DNA of 32,587 nucleotides from Pseudomonadota bacterium (GTDB lineage Bacteria > Pseudomonadota > Gammaproteobacteria > Burkholderiales > Burkholderiaceae_C). The notes under the pieces were generated by a model. It was not told the origin of the DNA. It saw only the letters and a list, made by a program, of their open reading frames with translations, and did not search any database. The stretch's first letter is position 1. Every line of letters begins with the position of its first letter. Shown here in pieces: positions 1-7,499 of the stretch. Both the position numbers and the translations under genes were made by a program. The stretch covers positions 1-32,587 of the forward strand of contig JARXKP010000008.1 of the NCBI GenBank assembly GCA_030271615.1. Reading direction: 5' to 3'.

Positions 1-902
1 CGGACGGCGGCGGTCTCGGGCGGACCCTCGTCGGATCGTTCATGCGACTCCGACACCGCCGCCTGCTCGACTGGCGCTCCCTCACCCTCGTCGCTGTAGC
101 GTGGCGGCCAGCCCTTGAGCGTGGCTTGACGCAGCAGAGCCACGGCACCGGTGGCGGTGTAGCTACGCTCCATCACATGGGTGACGAGCCCGCGCCCGAC
201 CCGTTCGCTGATCACCAGCGTGGAGCACCGCGTGCCGTACTGCCGCTCGGGGGCGCGGATGAAGGCCGCCGACAACTGGCGTTCGAGGTCGAGCGGGATG
301 CCGGTCGAGGGCAGGTCGGCATCGTCGGCGATGTGTCGACTGGCGAGTGCAGCGAACAGCATGGCGGACAACGCATCCCGTGAATCAGCCGTCGACAGCG
401 CCTGTCGCAGATGCTGTTTCAACGCGTTTGTCTTCGGCCACGGCGAGTCCAGCGAGGCGTTCGAAACGCCGTAGGTGCCACGCTCCAGTCGTTTCGGATG
501 AGCGCCGAGGTTGGAGGCCCAGAAGCACTCGCCTCGCTTGAAATCGGCGGCGATCAGGTTGAATCCGTTGTAGCCCAGCAGCGCGGTGCGCATCCAGAAC
601 CGGTCGGTCGGCTCGCTTCCAGACAACCACTGAGGCACGATGTGCCCGCGTGACGGGGCGGCTGGGTCCTGGCGTTGGGGGTTGCGCACATTGGTCAGCA
701 TGGCCAGCCTGCCTTCGGCCGTCAGTCCGAGCCAGGTGCCACCGGCCTCGATGTCGCGCCCCGCCAGGATGGCCGGTCCGCCGCTGGCCGATGTCCACCA
801 GCCCAGGCGAGCCGCAGGGCGGGCGAAGAATTCATCCCGGTTCGCGGCCACCACCAAGGGAAAGCGGCGGCTTTGATCGATGGCCAGCGCAATCAGGCAC
901 AT
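1..902 (-). CDS. NRDE/TANGO2 family protein, C-terminus cut by the window edge
   Basis: This frame is absent from the supplied ORF track because it has no stop inside the window; I translated it by hand from an ATG at 902 and it stays open to base 1 (about 300 codons). It begins MCLIALAI and soon shows the family-naming block VVAANRDEFFARPA, then a glycine-rich GGTWLGLTADGRLAMLTNVR stretch, both typical of the NRDE (TANGO2-like) family. Cys2, directly after the initiator Met, would become an N-terminal nucleophile in an Ntn-hydrolase-like fold, as proposed for the family. The biochemical role is uncertain; eukaryotic TANGO2 has been linked to haem and lipid handling. The start overlaps the end of the DUF4936 gene by 10 bases, suggesting translational coupling. 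The last visible residues are low-complexity (acidic, Ser and Ala), so the true C-terminus is probably near. Confidence 0.88.
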   Translation of the reverse strand, partial: MCLIALAIDQSRRFPLVVAANRDEFFARPAARLGWWTSASGGPAILAGRDIEAGGTWLGLTAEGRLAMLTNVRNPQRQDPAAPSRGHIVPQWLSGSEPTDRFWMRTALLGYNGFNLIAADFKRGECFWASNLGAHPKRLERGTYGVSNASLDSPWPKTNALKQHLRQALSTADSRDALSAMLFAALASRHIADDADLPSTGIPLDLERQLSAAFIRAPERQYGTRCSTLVISERVGRGLVTHVMERSYTATGAVALLRQATLKGWPPRYSDEGEGAPVEQAAVSESHERSDEGPPETAAV

Positions 903-1198
903 GGTTCGAAGGACTCGATGTGGCGTGGGCCGTCGAGCAACGCGCCCCACGCTGCGGCCCTCCGCTCGATGGTCGAGCCCAGAACATCGGTCACACCGCG
1001 ACTGCCAGCGTCGCTCGGGATCGCGTAGGTCTCCATCCAGGTGTCAAAGCCGCGGGATGCATCGGTGCGCCGCAGCAGCCGCGCCTGCAACCCGGGGAAA
1101 TCGCCGCGCAGCCGGGACTGCATCTCGACCACCGCCACCCGCACCGCGTCGGCATTGTCCGGAGCGGCTCGGAAATAGATGCAGAGCTCGCGGGTCAT
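893..1198 (-). CDS. DUF4936 family small protein
   Basis: This 101-aa protein begins MTRELCIYFR and contains an RLLRRTD block and a conserved-looking WMETYAI strand, followed by a C-terminal helix. The size, the opening strand and the position beside ygfZ match the DUF4936 family of betaproteobacteria, which resembles a small ferredoxin-like (ABM-type) alpha/beta barrel. No signal peptide or membrane segment is visible, so it should be cytoplasmic. It sits 15 bases after the ygfZ stop and overlaps the NRDE start, so the three genes are probably one transcript. No catalytic residues can be named. Function is unknown; the family call comes from memory of sequence and context. Confidence 0.8.
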   Translation of the reverse strand: MTRELCIYFRAAPDNADAVRVAVVEMQSRLRGDFPGLQARLLRRTDASRGFDTWMETYAIPSDAGSRGVTDVLGSTIERRAAAWGALLDGPRHIESFEPCA

Positions 1199-1213
1199 GA
1201 CGCGCTCGTCGAC

Positions 1214-2176
1214 TCAGACATGCTCGACGCCGAGCACCTCATAGGGCATCGGGCACGGCGTCAACAGCGCCCCGTCGACTGTGCCGAGATGCAGGCTGCC
1301 GCTCTCCAGCGCTGCGAGCTTGACTTCGACGAGCGCTCGATACGACGGCGACGCACCGCTGGCGCACGGCACCTGCGCCGCGCCGGCCACCAGACCTGCC
1401 GGCTGGGCCGCATCGGCACTGTGGAATACCTCTTCGCCAGCGGCGAGGGGAGCCTCGCATGCGAACAGCAACGTCCTGCGTTTCGTGGTGCCGCGGTACT
1501 GCGAGCGGGCAACCACCTCCTGACCGGGGTAGCAGCCTTTCTGGAAGTTCACCGCACCGATCAGCTCGAAGTTCAGCATCTGCGGCACGAACTGGTCGAC
1601 GGTCGAGAGTTCGATCGTCACGATGCCGCTCTCGATTTCCAGCAGCTGCCAGGCGGCCAGCGCCTGCGGGTCGGCGATCTGGACCGGCGAAGCCGGTGAC
1701 GTGTCCGAGATCGATGCGTTCGGCGCGTGCCAGGCGCGCGCAACCCCTGCGACAGCCGGCAGCTTGATCCAGCAGCCGTCGGCATCGTTCCGCTTGCCCC
1801 AGTCCGGCAGACCTTCGGTGGAGATGCGCGCGCGGTCACCCGTGACGCCGAGCAAGCCCACTTCGGCCGTCGCGTCACTGAGCCGGCATTGCGCGCGCAT
1901 CACGAACATCGACAGCCTTTTCAGCGTTGCCGACAAGACACTCGCGTGGCAGGCCAGCAGCACCTCGTCATCGGCCGGCATCCACATCACGAAGCTGGCC
2001 AGCAGGCGACCCTTGGCCGAACAGTACCCGGCAAGCCGCGCCTGTGAACGCCCCAGCTGCAACACGTCCTGTGTCAGCTGGCCGTGCAAGAACTTCGTGG
2101 CATCGACACCGCGAGCTCGTATGACGCCCCAGTGGTTCAGTGGCACGGCAGGAGAGTGATCAACGGTCATATTCAT
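1214..2176 (-). CDS. ygfZ: Folate-binding protein YgfZ (Fe-S cluster assembly/repair)
   Basis: YgfZ is a tetrahydrofolate-binding, GcvT-like protein that supports assembly or repair of some Fe-S enzymes in the cytoplasm. The signature KGCYPGQEVVAR is intact, including the conserved Cys, and is preceded by NFELIGAVNFQ. The N-terminal GCVT-like segment reads TKFLHGQLTQDVLQL. The ORF track extends to 443 aa from 2545, but the first 120 or so residues are basic, low-quality sequence lying antisense to the start of mltG. I therefore start at the ATG at 2176 (MNMTVDHSP, 320 aa); a second ATG at 2170 is equally possible, and neither has a strong Shine-Dalgarno. It heads a minus-strand unit with DUF4936 and NRDE and is divergent from mltG. 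Confidence 0.93.
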   Translation of the reverse strand: MNMTVDHSPAVPLNHWGVIRARGVDATKFLHGQLTQDVLQLGRSQARLAGYCSAKGRLLASFVMWMPADDEVLLACHASVLSATLKRLSMFVMRAQCRLSDATAEVGLLGVTGDRARISTEGLPDWGKRNDADGCWIKLPAVAGVARAWHAPNASISDTSPASPVQIADPQALAAWQLLEIESGIVTIELSTVDQFVPQMLNFELIGAVNFQKGCYPGQEVVARSQYRGTTKRRTLLFACEAPLAAGEEVFHSADAAQPAGLVAGAAQVPCASGASPSYRALVEVKLAALESGSLHLGTVDGALLTPCPMPYEVLGVEHV

Positions 2177-2271
2177 GCGCCGATTATCATTTGCATGATG
2201 TTCCCAGGCAGCCATCGGTGTCATGAAAGCGCCTCCACAGGCCCGGTCGCAGGGCCGGTCAGGGATACCGC

Positions 2272-3264
2272 TTGAAACGCTCGATCGTCGGGTTGCTGAT
2301 CGCTGCTGCCGTGCTGGCAGCCGTCGCCACATCAGCCTTTCTGTGGCTGCATCGACCGCTTTCTCTGAGCTCCGAAACTGTCGAGGTGTCGATCGAACTG
2401 GGGACTTCGCCGCGCAACATTGCCGATGCCTGGGTTCGTGCCGGGGTGCAAACCCCGGCATGGATGTTGTACGAGTGGTTCCGATGGTCGGGCGACGCTC
2501 GCCGCATCCGTGCCGGCAGCTACGAGATCGATAGACACACCACACCGCTGAGCTTGCTCGGCATGATGGTTCGCGGCGACGAGACGATGGCGTTCGTGCG
2601 CCTGAACGAAGGCTGGACGCTGCAGCAGTTTCGCGCCGAACTGGCGCGCGCCGAAGCGCTCAAGCCGATCACGGCATCGATGACCGACACGGAGCTGATG
2701 GCAGCACTGGGAGACGGCGCAACACCCGCCGAAGGGCGCTTCTATCCCGACACATACTCGTACAGCAAAGGCAGCACCGACCTGGCCGTGCTGCGCCGCG
2801 CGCACCGTGCGATGCATCAGAAACTCGACGCGGCTTGGGCCGAACGCGCAGCCGACACGCCTTTGCGCACGCCCGACGAAGCGCTGACTCTGGCGTCCAT
2901 CGTCGAGAAGGAAACCGGCCAGCCTGCCGATCGCGGCAAGGTGGCTGCGGTGTTCGTCAACCGCTTGCGCCTCGGCATGCCGCTGCAGACCGACCCGACC
3001 GTGATCTACGGACTTGGCGCCGCATTCGATGGCAACCTGCGCAAGCGCGACCTGCTCGCCGACACGCCCTACAACACCTACACCCGCAATGGATTGCCGC
3101 CAACTCCGATATCGATGCCGAGCCGGGCGTCGCTGCTGGCGGCGGTGCGCCCGGACTCCACCCGGGCGCTTTATTTCGTGGCCCGCGGCGATGGTTCCAG
3201 CGAATTCAGCGACGATCTCGCCGCCCATAATCGAGCGGTCAACAAATTCCAGCGCAGCCGTTAG
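2272..3264 (+). CDS. mltG: Endolytic murein transglycosylase MltG
   Basis: MltG is an inner-membrane lytic transglycosylase that cleaves nascent glycan strands and is thought to end peptidoglycan polymerisation. The 330-aa product has an N-terminal membrane anchor at about residues 5-27, a LysM-like region, and the YceG catalytic core with EGRFYPDTY at about 154-162 and ASIVEKETG near 208-216. The Glu of VEKE (about residue 212) corresponds to the catalytic Glu of E. coli MltG. Further on, [10 protein letters not shown] and [14 protein letters not shown] are family hallmarks. The start is a TTG at 2272 with an AGGGA-like site upstream; no in-frame ATG fits. It leads the plus-strand unit with tmk 34 bases downstream, the common mltG-tmk arrangement. 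Confidence 0.95.
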   Translation: MKRSIVGLLIAAAVLAAVATSAFLWLHRPLSLSSETVEVSIELGTSPRNIADAWVRAGVQTPAWMLYEWFRWSGDARRIRAGSYEIDRHTTPLSLLGMMVRGDETMAFVRLNEGWTLQQFRAELARAEALKPITASMTDTELMAALGDGATPAEGRFYPDTYSYSKGSTDLAVLRRAHRAMHQKLDAAWAERAADTPLRTPDEALTLASIVEKETGQPADRGKVAAVFVNRLRLGMPLQTDPTVIYGLGAAFDGNLRKRDLLADTPYNTYTRNGLPPTPISMPSRASLLAAVRPDSTRALYFVARGDGSSEFSDDLAAHNRAVNKFQRSR

Positions 3265-3298
3265 CGTCGTTGAGGGTTCATGTCGTGGCGAGGGCGAT

Positions 3299-3910
3299 TT
3301 GCGAGGTCTGTTCATCACATTCGAAGGCATCGACGGTGCCGGCAAGAGCACGCACATCGAACCGATGGCGGCGCAGTTGCGCGCCGCCGGTCATGCGGTG
3401 CACGTGACCCGCGAACCGGGCGGCACGCCACTCGCCGAGCGGCTGCGGGAGTTGCTCCTGCATGAACCGATGGATGCGCTGACCGAAGCGTTGCTGGTGT
3501 TCGCCGCGCGGCGCGACCATGTGCAGCAGGTGATCGAGCCGGCACTGGCGCGCGGAGACATGGTGCTGTGCGACCGATTCACCGACGCGACGTTTGCCTA
3601 TCAGGGTGCCGGCCGCGGCTTCGACCGCGAGGTGCTGAAAACGCTGGAGTCGTGGGTCCACGCCCAGCTTCAACCCGACCTGACGTTCTGGTTCGATCTC
3701 AGCGCCGAGCAGGCCGCGCAGCGACTGGCGGCTGCCCGCACGCCCGACCGATTCGAACAACAGGACACAGCCTTCTTCCAGCGGGTGCGCGAGGGTTATC
3801 GCGCGCGCGCCGAGGCGTTCCCGCTGCGTTTCGTGCGGATCGATGCGTCGGCCGATCGCGACGCTGTGGGGAGGCAAGTGTTTGCCGCGCTGGAGGATCG
3901 GCGCTGGTGA
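3299..3910 (+). CDS. tmk: Thymidylate kinase (dTMP kinase)
   Basis: Tmk phosphorylates dTMP to dTDP in the cytoplasm. The P-loop [11 protein letters not shown] lies at residues 8-18. Next come the TREPGGTP segment that contributes to nucleotide binding, the [16 protein letters not shown] block, and a LID-like region ending in TPDRFEQQD. The ORF track gives 298 aa from 3014, but that upstream part is an out-of-frame shadow of mltG. I start at the TTG at 3299, directly before the conserved FITFEGIDG strand, with a GGCGAGGG purine-rich site just upstream; no ATG is available nearby. The resulting 203 aa is normal for the family. The stop overlaps the GTG of holB, indicating coupling. Confidence 0.95.
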   Translation: MRGLFITFEGIDGAGKSTHIEPMAAQLRAAGHAVHVTREPGGTPLAERLRELLLHEPMDALTEALLVFAARRDHVQQVIEPALARGDMVLCDRFTDATFAYQGAGRGFDREVLKTLESWVHAQLQPDLTFWFDLSAEQAAQRLAAARTPDRFEQQDTAFFQRVREGYRARAEAFPLRFVRIDASADRDAVGRQVFAALEDRRW

Positions 3911-4989
3911 TCGAATCCCCGCAGACGACATCGCCTCTGCCGCTGCCGTGGCTGGAACCTCCACTGCGCGAAGCGCTGATCACGCAACACGCGCACGCAC
4001 TGCTGGTCCATGGTCCGCAAGGTGTCGGACAGTTCGACATGGCCTTGACACTGGCGCAGGCGTGGTTATGCGAAAGCGTCGTGAATGTTGGAGATCCATC
4101 ACCATCCCGGCCCTGCGGACACTGCGCGAGTTGCCGCCTGGTGCAGGCACGGTCGCACCCTGATCTGATGGTGCTGGTCCCCGAAGCGCTGAGGGAAGCG
4201 CTGGGCTGGAATGTCGACGAGGCGGGCGAGGAGGGCGGTTCCGGCAAGAGTGACGCCGCCGGCAAACGCAAGCCCAGCAAGGATATCCGCGTTGAAGAGG
4301 TGCGAAAGATCGTCTCCTTCGCCCAGACCACGGCAGCGCGCTCGCGCGGCAAGGTGGTGGTGGTGTTTCCCGCCGAGCGGATGAACGGAATTTCCGCCAA
4401 TGCCTTGTTGAAGACCCTGGAAGAGCCGCCCGGGAACCTGCGTTTCGTGCTGGCAGGCGCTTCGGCAGACGCGCTGCTGCCGACCATCCGCAGCCGCTGC
4501 CAGACGCTGCGGCTCGGTTTGCCGGACCCCGCTGTGGCCACAGCATGGCTCCATGCGCACGGCGTGACTCAGCCTGAGGTGCTGTTGGCGGCAGCCGGTG
4601 GGCAACCGGAAGAAGCGTTGAGCTGGTTCCGCGAAGGCCTCGACGCCCGCGCTTGGCTGGCCTTGCCCGAGCAACTGGCACGCGGCGACATCACCGGCCT
4701 GCCAGCCTGGCCGTTGTCCCGCGTGATCGACATGCTGTTCAAGGTGTGTCACGACGCGATGCGCGCTGCGGTAGGCGCCGCGCCACGTTACTTTCCGCAC
4801 GATCTGATGAACGGTCGTGCGTCGATCGAGGCCTTGTCCGGGTGGTACCGCGAACTCGGCCGGGTCGCGAGGCACGCAGAACACCCATGGCAGGCCGCAC
4901 TGACCATCGAACTGCTGGTGCTTCAGGCAAAGACTGCGCTGGCCGTGCCGAACTCCACTGTCGGCCGGACACCACGTTCTATAAACTGA
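3907..4989 (+). CDS. holB: DNA polymerase III delta-prime subunit
   Basis: Delta-prime is a fixed subunit of the clamp loader that opens and loads the beta sliding clamp. The start is a GTG at 3907 overlapping the tmk stop, giving 360 aa; the longer ORF in the track is a shadow of tmk. Zinc-site cysteines appear as CGHCASC near residues 70-76 with a further Cys near 55. The conserved [18 protein letters not shown] and [11 protein letters not shown] (sensor/SRC) motifs follow. The P-loop position reads GPQGVGQFD and lacks the GK[ST] lysine, as in other delta-prime proteins that do not hydrolyse ATP. A charged Gly/Lys-rich insertion (about 100-125) interrupts the domain. The pilZ gene starts four bases after the stop. 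Confidence 0.93.
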   Translation: MIESPQTTSPLPLPWLEPPLREALITQHAHALLVHGPQGVGQFDMALTLAQAWLCESVVNVGDPSPSRPCGHCASCRLVQARSHPDLMVLVPEALREALGWNVDEAGEEGGSGKSDAAGKRKPSKDIRVEEVRKIVSFAQTTAARSRGKVVVVFPAERMNGISANALLKTLEEPPGNLRFVLAGASADALLPTIRSRCQTLRLGLPDPAVATAWLHAHGVTQPEVLLAAAGGQPEEALSWFREGLDARAWLALPEQLARGDITGLPAWPLSRVIDMLFKVCHDAMRAAVGAAPRYFPHDLMNGRASIEALSGWYRELGRVARHAEHPWQAALTIELLVLQAKTALAVPNSTVGRTPRSIN

Positions 4990-4993
4990 CCTC

Positions 4994-5386
4994 ATGAGCG
5001 AACCTGTCTCCCGCCTGCCGCCTGCCGCCATCCCCGCGTTGACGGGCAGCCGCCCCAGCGTCATCCAGCTGGTGTTCCGCGAAAAGGGTGCGCTCTACGC
5101 CGCCTACATTCCGGTGCTGACCGACGGTGGCTTGTTCGTTCCCACCACCCGAGACTACCGGCTCGGCGAAGACATCTACCTGCTGCTGTCGCTGCCCGAA
5201 GACAACCAGCGCTATCCGGTGGCCGGGAAGGTCGCCTGGATCACTCCGCCCAATGCATCCGGCGGCCGCACCCAGGGCGTCGGGGTGCGCTTTCCGGCGG
5301 ATGAGAAGACGCGGTTGCTCAGAACGCGTATCGAAGAACTCCTGGGCACCGCGATTTCCTCGCCGAAGCCGACCCAAACGATCTGA
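4994..5386 (+). CDS. pilZ: PilZ-domain protein (type IV pilus-type PilZ)
   Basis: This 130-aa protein lies between holB and tatD exactly as the founding pilZ gene does in Pseudomonas, where PilZ is needed for type IV pilus biogenesis. The strands IPVLTDGGLFVPT, GEDIYLLLSLPED, YPVAGKVAWITP and GVGVRFPADE fit the PilZ beta-barrel. The c-di-GMP-binding RxxxR and [D/N]xSxxG motifs are not evident: the expected DxSxxG position reads TDGGLF. It may therefore be a non-binding adaptor type, like PA2960 or Xc1028. No membrane segment is visible. The ATG is preceded by only a few bases after the holB stop, so it is probably coupled to holB translation. Confidence 0.9.
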   Translation: MSEPVSRLPPAAIPALTGSRPSVIQLVFREKGALYAAYIPVLTDGGLFVPTTRDYRLGEDIYLLLSLPEDNQRYPVAGKVAWITPPNASGGRTQGVGVRFPADEKTRLLRTRIEELLGTAISSPKPTQTI

Positions 5387-5419
5387 GTTTTCGCTGCGGT
5401 TCGCCCGCGCGCTGCAAAC

Positions 5420-6220
5420 GTGTACGTCGACTCTCATTGCCACCTCAGTTCCCCGGACCTTTTGGCGAGGCTTTCGGAGATCCGAGCCGAAATGCAGGAG
5501 GCCCGAGTGGGCCGTGCGCTGTGCATCTGCACGACGCTGGAAGAGTTCGATCAGGTGCATGCGCTGGCACTGACTTACGACAATTTCTGGGCCAGTGCCG
5601 GCGTGCATCCGGACAATGAGGGCGTGGCCGAGCCCTCGGTCGAGGACCTGCTCGCGCTGGCCGCCCTGCCGCGCGTCGTCGCGCTGGGCGAAACCGGCCT
5701 TGACTACTTCCGGCTGAACGGTCGATCGGTGGCCGACATGGAATGGCAGCGTGAACGTTTCCGCATCCACATACGCGCCGCACAACGGACCGGTTTGCCA
5801 TTGGTGATCCACACCCGCAGCGCGTCACAAGACACGCTGGATGTGCTGACTGCCGACGGCGATCGACGAGTCGGCGGGGTGTTTCACTGCTTCACCGAGA
5901 CCATGGATGTGGCCCGGGCTGCGCTGGATCTGGGCTTCTACATCTCGTTCTCGGGAATCATCACGTTCAAGAACGCCGAAGACCTGCGTACGGTGGCGCG
6001 TTATGTTCCGCTTGATCGGTGCCTGATCGAAACCGACAGTCCCTACCTTGCCCCGGCCCCGTTTCGCGGCAAGACCAACACGCCAGCACTGTTGCCGTGG
6101 GTTGCCAAACAAATGGCGGAGCTGAAGGGAGTGGCGGTTGAAGACTTCGCCCGGATCACCAGTGCCAACTTCGAATGCTTGTTCAGGATCAGCGCTGACG
6201 AATCCAATGAAAACACCTAG
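5420..6220 (+). CDS. tatD: TatD-family metal-dependent hydrolase (deoxyribonuclease)
   Basis: TatD-type enzymes are cytoplasmic TIM-barrel metal-dependent hydrolases, with 3'-5' DNA exonuclease activity shown for E. coli TatD. The expected metal ligands are all present: DSHCHL (His6, His8), GETGLDY (Glu91), VIHTRSAS (His131), VFHCFTET (His156) and ETDSPYLAP (Asp206). The family signature PFRGKTNTPA follows. The start is GTG at 5420, immediately before the conserved YVDSHCH, and gives 266 aa, the usual size. A paralogue such as YcfH has the same fold, so the exact substrate cannot be fixed from sequence; the holB-pilZ-tatD position is the common one. Its 3' end overlaps the ankyrin gene by 14 bases. 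Confidence 0.93.
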   Translation: MYVDSHCHLSSPDLLARLSEIRAEMQEARVGRALCICTTLEEFDQVHALALTYDNFWASAGVHPDNEGVAEPSVEDLLALAALPRVVALGETGLDYFRLNGRSVADMEWQRERFRIHIRAAQRTGLPLVIHTRSASQDTLDVLTADGDRRVGGVFHCFTETMDVARAALDLGFYISFSGIITFKNAEDLRTVARYVPLDRCLIETDSPYLAPAPFRGKTNTPALLPWVAKQMAELKGVAVEDFARITSANFECLFRISADESNENT

Positions 6221-6851
6221 AAATTACCTTCGATTTGTTTTCTATCTTATTGTTTTAATTGGTTTTTCAAAATCCTTTTCGGGATCGTACGATGAGTTTT
6301 TCACGGCGATCAAGCGAGATCATCGAAACACCGTCGAAGAGCTTCTGAAGCGAGGATTCGACCCGAACACGCTCGATGAGAAGGGGCAACCCGGTCTGGT
6401 TCTGGCACTGCGCAACGAGTCCTACAAGGTTGCCGAAGCGCTGATCGACAGCGCCGGTCTCCACACGGAAGCTACCAATCCAGCAGGCGAAACCGCCCTG
6501 ATGATGGCGAGCCTGCGCGGACAGTCGCAACTGGCTGAACGACTGTTGAAGCGCGGTGCCGCTGTCAATCGGCCCGGCTGGTCGGCGCTTCATTACGCTG
6601 CCACGGCGCCGGACGAAACGGTGCTCGGGATGCTGCTCGAGCGCGGCGCACTGATTGACGCACGATCACCCAATGGCACGACCCCGCTGATGATGGCCGC
6701 GCAGTACGGACCTTCCGAATGTGTAGACCTGCTCGTTGCGCGAGGTGCCAACGCCGGCTTGCGCAACGATCTGGGGCTTTCTGCCGCCGATTTCGCGGGC
6801 CGCAGCGGACGTGATGGACTCGCTTCCGCGCTCAAGAGGCGCATGAAATAA
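6207..6851 (+). CDS. Exported ankyrin-repeat protein
   Basis: I start at the ATG at 6207 (MKTPRNYLRF), inside the end of tatD, rather than the track start at 6138, because it is followed directly by a hydrophobic stretch (about residues 7-24) resembling a signal peptide or anchor. The remaining 190 residues form about five ankyrin repeats. Recognisable helices and turns include VEELLKRGFDPNT, GETALMMASLRGQS, WSALHYAATAPDE and GTTPLMMAAQYG. Ankyrin repeats mediate protein binding; the partner is unknown and no catalytic domain is present. The signal-coding segment (about 6220-6290) is strikingly AT-rich against its GC-rich surroundings. The overlap with tatD suggests co-transcription. It is probably periplasmic. 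Confidence 0.88.
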   Translation: MKTPRNYLRFVFYLIVLIGFSKSFSGSYDEFFTAIKRDHRNTVEELLKRGFDPNTLDEKGQPGLVLALRNESYKVAEALIDSAGLHTEATNPAGETALMMASLRGQSQLAERLLKRGAAVNRPGWSALHYAATAPDETVLGMLLERGALIDARSPNGTTPLMMAAQYGPSECVDLLVARGANAGLRNDLGLSAADFAGRSGRDGLASALKRRMK

Positions 6852-6884
6852 GGCCTGGCGAGGTGGTGTCGCGACGAGCCTTCC

Positions 6885-6900
6885 CTGACAGGCTTGTCAG
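6885..6900 (+). other. Short perfect hairpin after the ankyrin gene
   Basis: CTGACA and TGTCAG form a 6-bp stem with a GGCT loop, 34 bases after the ankyrin stop. There is no T tract, so it is not a canonical intrinsic terminator. It could still mark the end of the mltG-to-ankyrin transcript or be chance. The rest of 6852-6993 holds nothing else convincing before the next ribosome site. Confidence 0.3.
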
Positions 6901-6993
6901 CGGGCTTCTGACGCTTCAATTGGTTACAAGACGACTGGCGGCTTCATGGCGCAACCCTAGAGTCAACCCATCGACTTTTGAAGGAGACCCTTG

Positions 6994-7197
6994 ATGCAGC
7001 CCAGCCAATCCATCCGCAATCCGTTTTCTCTCATGATCAACCCGGAGGCAGTGTTGATGGCTCTGGAGAGATCCGATGCGCTGGCGCGTCTGCAAACACA
7101 GGTGTTCAGGCCACTGGACAAACCGCTGCTTTCCAGCAAGACGCCCGACGACGTGGCGGCTTACGACCGACGCATCGATCAAGGTCGCAGCAGCTGA
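6994..7197 (+). CDS. Conserved-looking 67-aa protein of unknown function
   Basis: The start is the ATG at 6994, seven bases after a perfect AAGGAG ribosome site; the track places it three bases earlier at a TTG. The product (MQPSQSIRNPFSLMINP...) is soluble, without signal peptide or membrane segment. The segment NPFSLMINPEAVLMALERSD, followed by RPLDKPL, resembles small uncharacterised proteins I recall from other Burkholderiales, but I cannot name a family. The strong ribosome site and normal amino-acid composition argue that it is real. It lies antisense to most of the 6916-7377 track ORF. No neighbour suggests a role. Confidence 0.7.
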   Translation: MQPSQSIRNPFSLMINPEAVLMALERSDALARLQTQVFRPLDKPLLSSKTPDDVAAYDRRIDQGRSS

Positions 7198-7199
7198 GC

Positions 7200-7353
7200 T
7201 TTCAGTCGAGTTGTGGCGCTGGATAGAGCGCTCGCTCATGCCCAGCACCTGGGCCACCCGGTTCGCTGGCGGGTTACATAAGTCGTCCATCAGCGTTGGC
7301 CAATATGGCAAGTTGGTGGGGGCTTGCTCGATGCTGTGGAGTTGCAGTTTCAT
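7200..7353 (-). pseudogene. 5' remnant of a helix-turn-helix protein gene
   Basis: From the ATG at 7353 the frame reads MKLQLHSIEQAPTNLPYW, then RVAQVLGMSERSIQRHN. The second part looks like a helix-turn-helix (VAQVLGMSERSIQR). The start resembles an uncharacterised DNA-binding-like family I recall in Burkholderiales and their phages, whose members run past 100 aa. Here the similarity appears to end near 7212. Beyond that the frame continues to 6916 only as antisense of the 67-aa gene. A GGGAGG purine site precedes the ATG and a palindromic promoter lies upstream, so the 5' end looks intact while the 3' part seems lost. An intact short protein is the alternative. The family assignment is from memory. 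Confidence 0.45.
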
Positions 7354-7394
7354 AGGAGGACCCTCCCGATCTGGCACCCTACGAATGCACGACT

Positions 7395-7428
7395 ATGTAT
7401 ATTATGTAAAATACACATTCGAGATCAA
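7395..7428 (-). promoter_or_regulatory. Promoter with an imperfect palindromic operator for the HTH remnant
   Basis: Reading the minus strand, a TTGATC -35 box (7428-7423) is followed 18 bases later by a TAATAT -10 box (7404-7399). The -10 lies inside a 24-bp imperfect dyad (7395-7418). Its outer arms on the plus strand are ATGTATAT and ATACACAT, complementary at seven of eight positions. The block is far more AT-rich than its surroundings. An operator covering the -10 just upstream of a helix-turn-helix reading frame suggests autorepression. This is inferred from position and symmetry only. Confidence 0.45.
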
Positions 7429-7499
7429 AGGACTTGTGGTCACCTTGGCCACCACCCCTGTTGCTCCATCGAGAACGGAAATCCAGACAGAGGCAAAGC

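Noticed and set aside
2177-2545. N-terminal extension of ygfZ in the ORF track (443 aa)
   Set aside because: It is basic, unlike any YgfZ, and lies antisense to the mltG start. The conserved protein begins near the ATG at 2176 or 2170.
6916-7353. Whole 145-aa minus ORF as a functional gene
   Set aside because: Only the first 47 residues look like a protein family; the rest is antisense to the 67-aa gene, which has a perfect ribosome site.
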